Shown: positions 7,001-9,169 of the stretch, piece by piece
Layout of the letters: the number at the start of each line of letters is the position of its first letter
Position numbering within the stretch: the stretch's first letter is position 1
Assembly (NCBI GenBank): GCA_024206195.1
Contig: JAAGZO010000913.1
Coordinates: 1-9,169 of the forward strand
Origin: a bacterium
GTDB lineage: Archaea > Nanoarchaeota > Nanoarchaeia > Woesearchaeales > UBA10216
Reading direction: 5' to 3'
Length of the DNA stretch: 9,169 nucleotides
Notes under the pieces: model-generated
Seen by the model: only the letters and a program-made list of their open reading frames with translations
Told to the model about the DNA's origin: nothing
Databases searched by the model: none
Position numbers and translations under genes: made by a program

Positions 7001-9169
7001 GACCAGTCAACACTGCCTGTCATTATAAGCTGCAGACTTATATTCATTAATGTGGATATGTAAGCTGTAGTAACAGCGCCTGTAAAAAAATCTGTAACAT
7101 ATCCCTCTATTGTACTCTGTACAGACTCTTCTATTGCAATATCCAGTATAGTATCTGTAATAAAATCTAATCCATACATAACACCTTCTGTCAACACATC
7201 TATTAAATAGTCTACAGGACTTAATAAGACATCTATTATCTGGTCAACTATTGTTTCTTCAACTACTTCATCAATTATTTGATCTTCCACAACCTGTCCT
7301 ACCAGTTCTTCCTTAGCCATTTCTTTCGCTGCTTCAGAGCCTGCCTGTGATCCGCCTTCACCTAAACAATCTAATCCCCATGTTGCATATCCTATAGCTA
7401 CTGTTACACCAGCGGCTATCCCGGCACATTCCATAGCTACTTCTCTTGCTTTTTCATCTGCTTCTTCTTCTGAATATCCTGCTTCGATATACATATCATA
7501 GACTTCAGTATATGTATCCTCATATGTCATAGCAAAGGTAATTGCACCACTTACCAGTGGTACTGCCCAGCTCTGACCAAAATAAGTTAAAACAACTGCT
7601 GCAACAACTTTTACTACCTGACCCAGTTTAATTCCAAAAAGTTCTATATTGAGACCCTTCCCCATTTGCATTGTATAATATTGAAAAGCTTCTTCCCATT
7701 CACCCTCAAGACACATACCAATAGTCTGCGGAAGTGTTACAAAGCAAGTTTCAAATGAAAAATTAACTGCATCAACCACAAAGTTAACTATATCACCTAC
7801 TATTGGTATATCCGCTATATATTCATCTACGAATTCCATAATAGGCTCAGTAACAAAATAATAAGCCTCGGCAACGAAATCTGTGACATCATTATAAATT
7901 TCAACGGCACCGTCCCAGACATCAGTGACTATATCTGCAGCACCGTTCCAGACATCGGTGGCTATATCTACCGCACCGTCCCAGACATCAGTGACTATAT
8001 CTGCAGCACCGTCCCAGACATCAGTGACTATATCTGCAGCACCGTCCCAGACATCAGTGACTATATCTGCAGCACCGTCAAAGACATCAGTAACTATATC
8101 TGCAGTACCACTGACTATATCTGCAGCACCACCAACTATATCTTCAACAACGCCTAAAGGACCACCACGGGCGCCCATTGTTTTTATGGACTGATGGACT
8201 GTCATTTCTACACCAACAGTTAATTCAGACAAAATCTTTATATCGTTACCGGTCCATTTAATGAAATCTTCTGCTGACATGGTGTACTCATTACCATCAA
8301 CATCAACATATGTAACAACACCATCTTCTATACCGGTAACAACAATATAATGGTCACCGCCGACATGTACTATTACTGAATTACCATCGTTTATATCTGA
8401 TTCAAGATCATCGTAATTTGTTATATTTGCATTTAATTCTATACCGTAATTAACGTAAGCTGCTTTCTGGATAGCAAACATTGAAGTCTCAAATGGAGTG
8501 CCATCGGATAATCCCTTTTGTAAGGATTCTGCTGTAACTTCCCCCATAAGAATATCTACAAGGATAGCTATTGTAGCCATATTTTCTTTATCTTCAGCAG
8601 AAGCTGTTATGCCTAATGCATCAAGCAGGTTACCCAGGGCTTCTGTAGCGCAGTTAGCCAGATCTCCTGTCTGGTTTATAAGATCAATTAATACAGCAAT
8701 TGATTCTACTGCAAAATTTGCCATAATTTCGGTTATCTGATTATCTGTACGGCCCAAGTCAGCAAGCAGCTCCTGACGGCTCTTGTCATCTGCGCCAGCA
8801 GACTCTGGCAGCCATTCTGCTACATGCTGCTGTATATGAGCATCGGAAGGTTGTTCTGAAGATTGTTTTTCGGCAGGTTTATCGGAAACAACAGTCCTAT
8901 TAACCGGCGGAGCCCTTGTTTCATTAGCTGCTGCTTTTTCAGGTTTTTCTTCTACCTGACTTTCTACAACAGTCTTAACTGCATCCGCTGTCTGTTTAAC
9001 GATTTTCCCTGCTACTCCAGCTACAGCAGGTTTTTCCTGTTTTTCTTCTACCTGGTTTTCCATAGCAGTCTTAACTGCATCCGCTGTCTGTTCAACGATT
9101 TTCCCTGCTACTCCAGCAGGTTTTTCCTGTTTTTCTTCTACCTGGTTTTCCATAGCAGTCTTAACTGCA
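1..9169 (-). CDS. Giant multidomain protein, internal fragment (both ends outside window)
   Basis: One reading frame is open over the entire window: no in-frame stop in 3,056 complete codons, and neither the true start nor the stop is present. Domain order is Lys/Glu repeat, charged linker, C39-like cysteine peptidase (residues about 157-313), 11-residue tandem repeats (about 341-431), a helical hydrophobic region (432-1171), three divergent beta-rich modules (1172-2692), and a second helical Gly/Ala-rich region (2693-3056). The chain is visibly acidic and poor in cysteine (roughly fourteen in view). It shows no frameshift, and composition and codon style stay uniform throughout, including frequent ATA for Ile. 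I do not recognise the whole protein. By analogy with giant proteins of uncultivated bacteria such as Omnitrophota, a secreted or surface-anchored role in cell-cell interaction is plausible, but this is inference. The frame call is near certain; the function is not. Confidence 0.97.
1093..2490 (-). repeat. Beta-rich module, copy C, diverged and enlarged
   Basis: Residues 2227-2692 carry a third, weaker copy. TTYLVTDNG with the following VNKEG matches the start of copies A and B. ATVKFTDGKVVF (first codon at 1483-1485) matches AIVSIRDGQVVL of A and AQVSISNGMVVA of B. AGKDSAGNDRY matches the GQD landmark. The distance from the B to the C landmark is 686 residues against 516 from A to B. The extra length is partly explained by an internal duplication and a charged linker. 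The end, near ECINFNG, is set where the beta pattern gives way to helices. Confidence 0.55.
1430..1990 (-). repeat. Internal duplication of about 114 residues inside copy C, joined by a charged linker
   Basis: Two beta segments resemble each other. The first has LEFHCGKFAGYDEG followed by ELEFGITSINF and NGVFNV; the second has FVKFHAGTELTV followed by REYKLKTTNID and DGKVVF. The FHCG and FHAG codons (1915-1917 and 1573-1575) lie 114 residues apart. Between them 1711-1764 encodes KEGGKGTPDEPEKESDTK, a Pro/Glu/Lys linker typical of domain joints. Boundaries are approximate. Confidence 0.5.
2491..4155 (-). repeat. Beta-rich module, copy B (about 555 residues)
   Basis: Residues 1672-2226 repeat the landmarks of copy A in the same order: DEYLAVTENN at the start; GLFGEGASISGTLDDKITVTG (split here as GLFGEGASISG and DDKITVTG); VEASYTNPDGTVVDGSI; AQVSISNGMVV; LVIAGQDSDGRIIYAAKEG; AEGESYRV; and VTSAEMEIAIYYGTDL, ending in KIIISYQ. 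Offsets to copy A range from 489 to 527 residues across landmarks, which shows a true co-linear duplication with small indels. DNA identity is low, so the duplication is old. Confidence 0.75.
4156..5655 (-). repeat. Beta-rich module, copy A (about 500 residues)
   Basis: Residues 1172-1671 form the first of three divergent copies of a large beta-type module. Landmarks shared with later copies: EEFILINEN at the start; GMFGDIYGEVIDGRAITISG; IEASYSGGDELLEG; AIVSIRDGQVVLFGEG; LMIIGQDEAGYKYAAKDG; EEGESISLT; and ISSAHTEIHLSEGTDV, ending in TIIYNYQ. Alternating hydrophobic and polar residues with frequent Gly, Asp, Asn and Thr suggest beta-sandwich or beta-solenoid structure. No Ca-binding or Ig-like consensus was recognised. 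The function is unknown; a stalk or adhesive role is inferred from composition. Confidence 0.75.
5656..7875 (-). other. Long helical region with several hydrophobic stretches
   Basis: Residues 432-1171 read as mostly alpha-helical sequence without repeats. Hydrophobic candidates are near residues 457-480 (VGDIVNFVVDAVNF), 517-547 (QVVKVVAAVVLTYF, then VSGAITFAM), 577-599 (CAGIAAGVTVAIGYATWGL), 728-742 (AFVTGGVLGLF) and 909-926 (VDVLGGIAGIGLAVNGL). Between them are acidic amphipathic helices such as EELVGQVVEDQIIDEVVEET (residues 620-639). The stretches are short, Gly/Ala-rich and interrupted by charges, so they may be membrane-inserting or packed helices rather than classic transmembrane spans. 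The piece around SVDWSQTLDQAGFAFVTGG recalls the Gly-rich pre-toxin segments of polymorphic toxins. No catalytic motif was found. I do not recognise a named family. Confidence 0.55.
7876..8148 (-). repeat. Array of 33-bp repeats encoding an 11-residue unit
   Basis: Six full 33-bp units occupy 7909-8106; the copies at 7909, 7975, 8008 and 8041 have identical DNA. They encode AADIVTDVWDG, with variants such as AVDIATDVWNG and TADIVTDVFDG. Two shortened 21-bp units (8107-8127, 8128-8148) and a degenerate copy (7876-7908) flank them. Hydrophobic Ile, Val, Val and Trp alternate with Asp over an 11-residue period, which is the hendecad periodicity of right-handed helical bundles and LEA-like amphipathic helices. 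The array directly follows the peptidase domain. Sequence identity between copies points to recent expansion, so copy number probably varies between strains. Confidence 0.95.
8230..8700 (-). other. C39-like cysteine peptidase domain within the giant protein
   Basis: Residues about 157-313 carry the layout of family C39 (papain fold, best known for cutting double-glycine leaders in bacteriocin exporters). The candidate nucleophile is Cys173 in NCATEALGNLLDALGI, matching the usual Cys-Gly-x-x-Ala-Leu helix start, though Ala replaces the common Gly after Cys. His273 lies in GGDHYIVVTGIEDG, the typical His-Tyr/Phe-Val-Val-Val beta strand. Asp289 lies in TYVDVDG, sixteen residues after the His, the same spacing as His96-Asp112 of ComA-type peptidases. 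Gln166 is a possible oxyanion residue. The domain closes with MSAEDFIKW, like the usual 'ls-x-x-eF-x-x-w' ending. The Cys-His distance (100 residues) is longer than in exporter C39 domains (about 80). No ABC transporter segment follows, so this is a stand-alone type. Catalytic codons are at 8650-8652 (Cys), 8350-8352 (His) and 8302-8304 (Asp). It could also belong to another papain-like clan member. Confidence 0.72.
8701..8940 (-). other. Charged linker leading into the peptidase domain
   Basis: Residues 77-156 have no repeats and are rich in Ala, Glu, Lys, Gln, Ser and Pro, with motifs such as ETRAPPVNRT and KPAEKQSSEQPSD. They pass into a helix-like stretch (AEWLPESAG, then SRQELLADLG). It looks like a disordered spacer followed by a short helical cap on the peptidase domain. 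I recognise no domain here. Confidence 0.6.
8941..9169 (-). repeat. Tandem Lys/Glu/Ala-rich repeat, 90-96 bp unit, running off the window edge
   Basis: The coding DNA contains near-identical units starting with the plus-strand string gattttccctgctactccag at 9001 and again at 9097, so the spacing is 96 bp. The 9097 copy lacks six bases (two codons, Val-Ala) relative to the 9001 copy. A more diverged partial copy occupies 8941-9000. The protein unit runs ADAVKTAMENQVEEKQEKPA followed by GVAGKIVEQT. The charge pattern suggests an amphipathic helix or flexible stalk. The array is incomplete here because it continues past 9169, toward the N-terminus. Near-identity at DNA level indicates recent duplication. 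Confidence 0.93.

Noticed and set aside
7876..8148. CRISPR-like array, because of the 33-bp periodic units
   Set aside because: The units are contiguous with no unique spacers, and they are in frame within the coding sequence.
7925..8194. Plus-strand open frame of 89 codons with a repetitive Thr/Ser/Ala/Pro sequence
   Set aside because: It is the antisense reading of the 33-bp array; the regularity comes from the minus-strand 11-residue repeat. No supporting start context or domain.
8230..8700. A full bacteriocin-type ABC exporter following the C39 domain
   Set aside because: No Walker A, ABC signature or six-helix membrane domain follows; the sequence passes straight into 11-residue repeats.
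8498..8740. Plus-strand open frame of 80 codons
   Set aside because: It lies antisense over the Cys-containing part of the peptidase domain, whose sense frame gives a clear motif pattern.

Overview
The whole window lies inside one protein-coding gene on the minus strand. I translated every in-frame triplet by hand: codons occupy plus-strand positions 1-3, 4-6 and so on, read in reverse complement. There is no stop across 3,056 consecutive codons. Neither the N-terminus nor the stop codon is in view, so the protein is longer than 3,056 residues. I see no intergenic space, RNA gene, CRISPR array, insertion sequence, promoter or terminator. Short plus-strand open frames are antisense shadows. 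Residue numbers below count from the first complete codon (9168-9166).

Layout in protein order, high to low coordinates: (1) 8941-9169, a 30-32-residue Lys/Glu/Ala repeat that runs off the window edge; (2) 8701-8940, a charged, Pro-containing linker; (3) 8230-8700, a C39-like cysteine peptidase domain with a candidate Cys173/His273/Asp289 triad, followed by double-glycine motifs; (4) 7876-8148, a tandem array of an 11-residue repeat (consensus AADIVTDVWDG); (5) 5656-7875, about 740 residues of mostly helical sequence with several hydrophobic stretches and a very acidic, aromatic patch; (6) 1093-5655, about 1,520 residues of beta-type, Gly/Asp/Asn/Thr-rich sequence that resolves into three divergent copies of one large module, the third enlarged by an internal duplication; (7) 1-1092, a second helical, Gly/Ala-rich region with hydrophobic segments, resembling the regions that precede toxin domains in polymorphic toxins.

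The picture is a modular, acidic, probably exported giant protein: extended repeats and linkers, a papain-fold protease that might process the chain, membrane-prone helical regions, and a long beta stalk or adhesive section between them. Giant single-ORF proteins of this kind are known from Omnitrophota and a few other uncultivated bacterial lineages. Frequent ATA isoleucine codons and roughly 40% GC in a line counted by hand fit such a genome. The taxonomic guess is inference only, because the window holds no marker gene.
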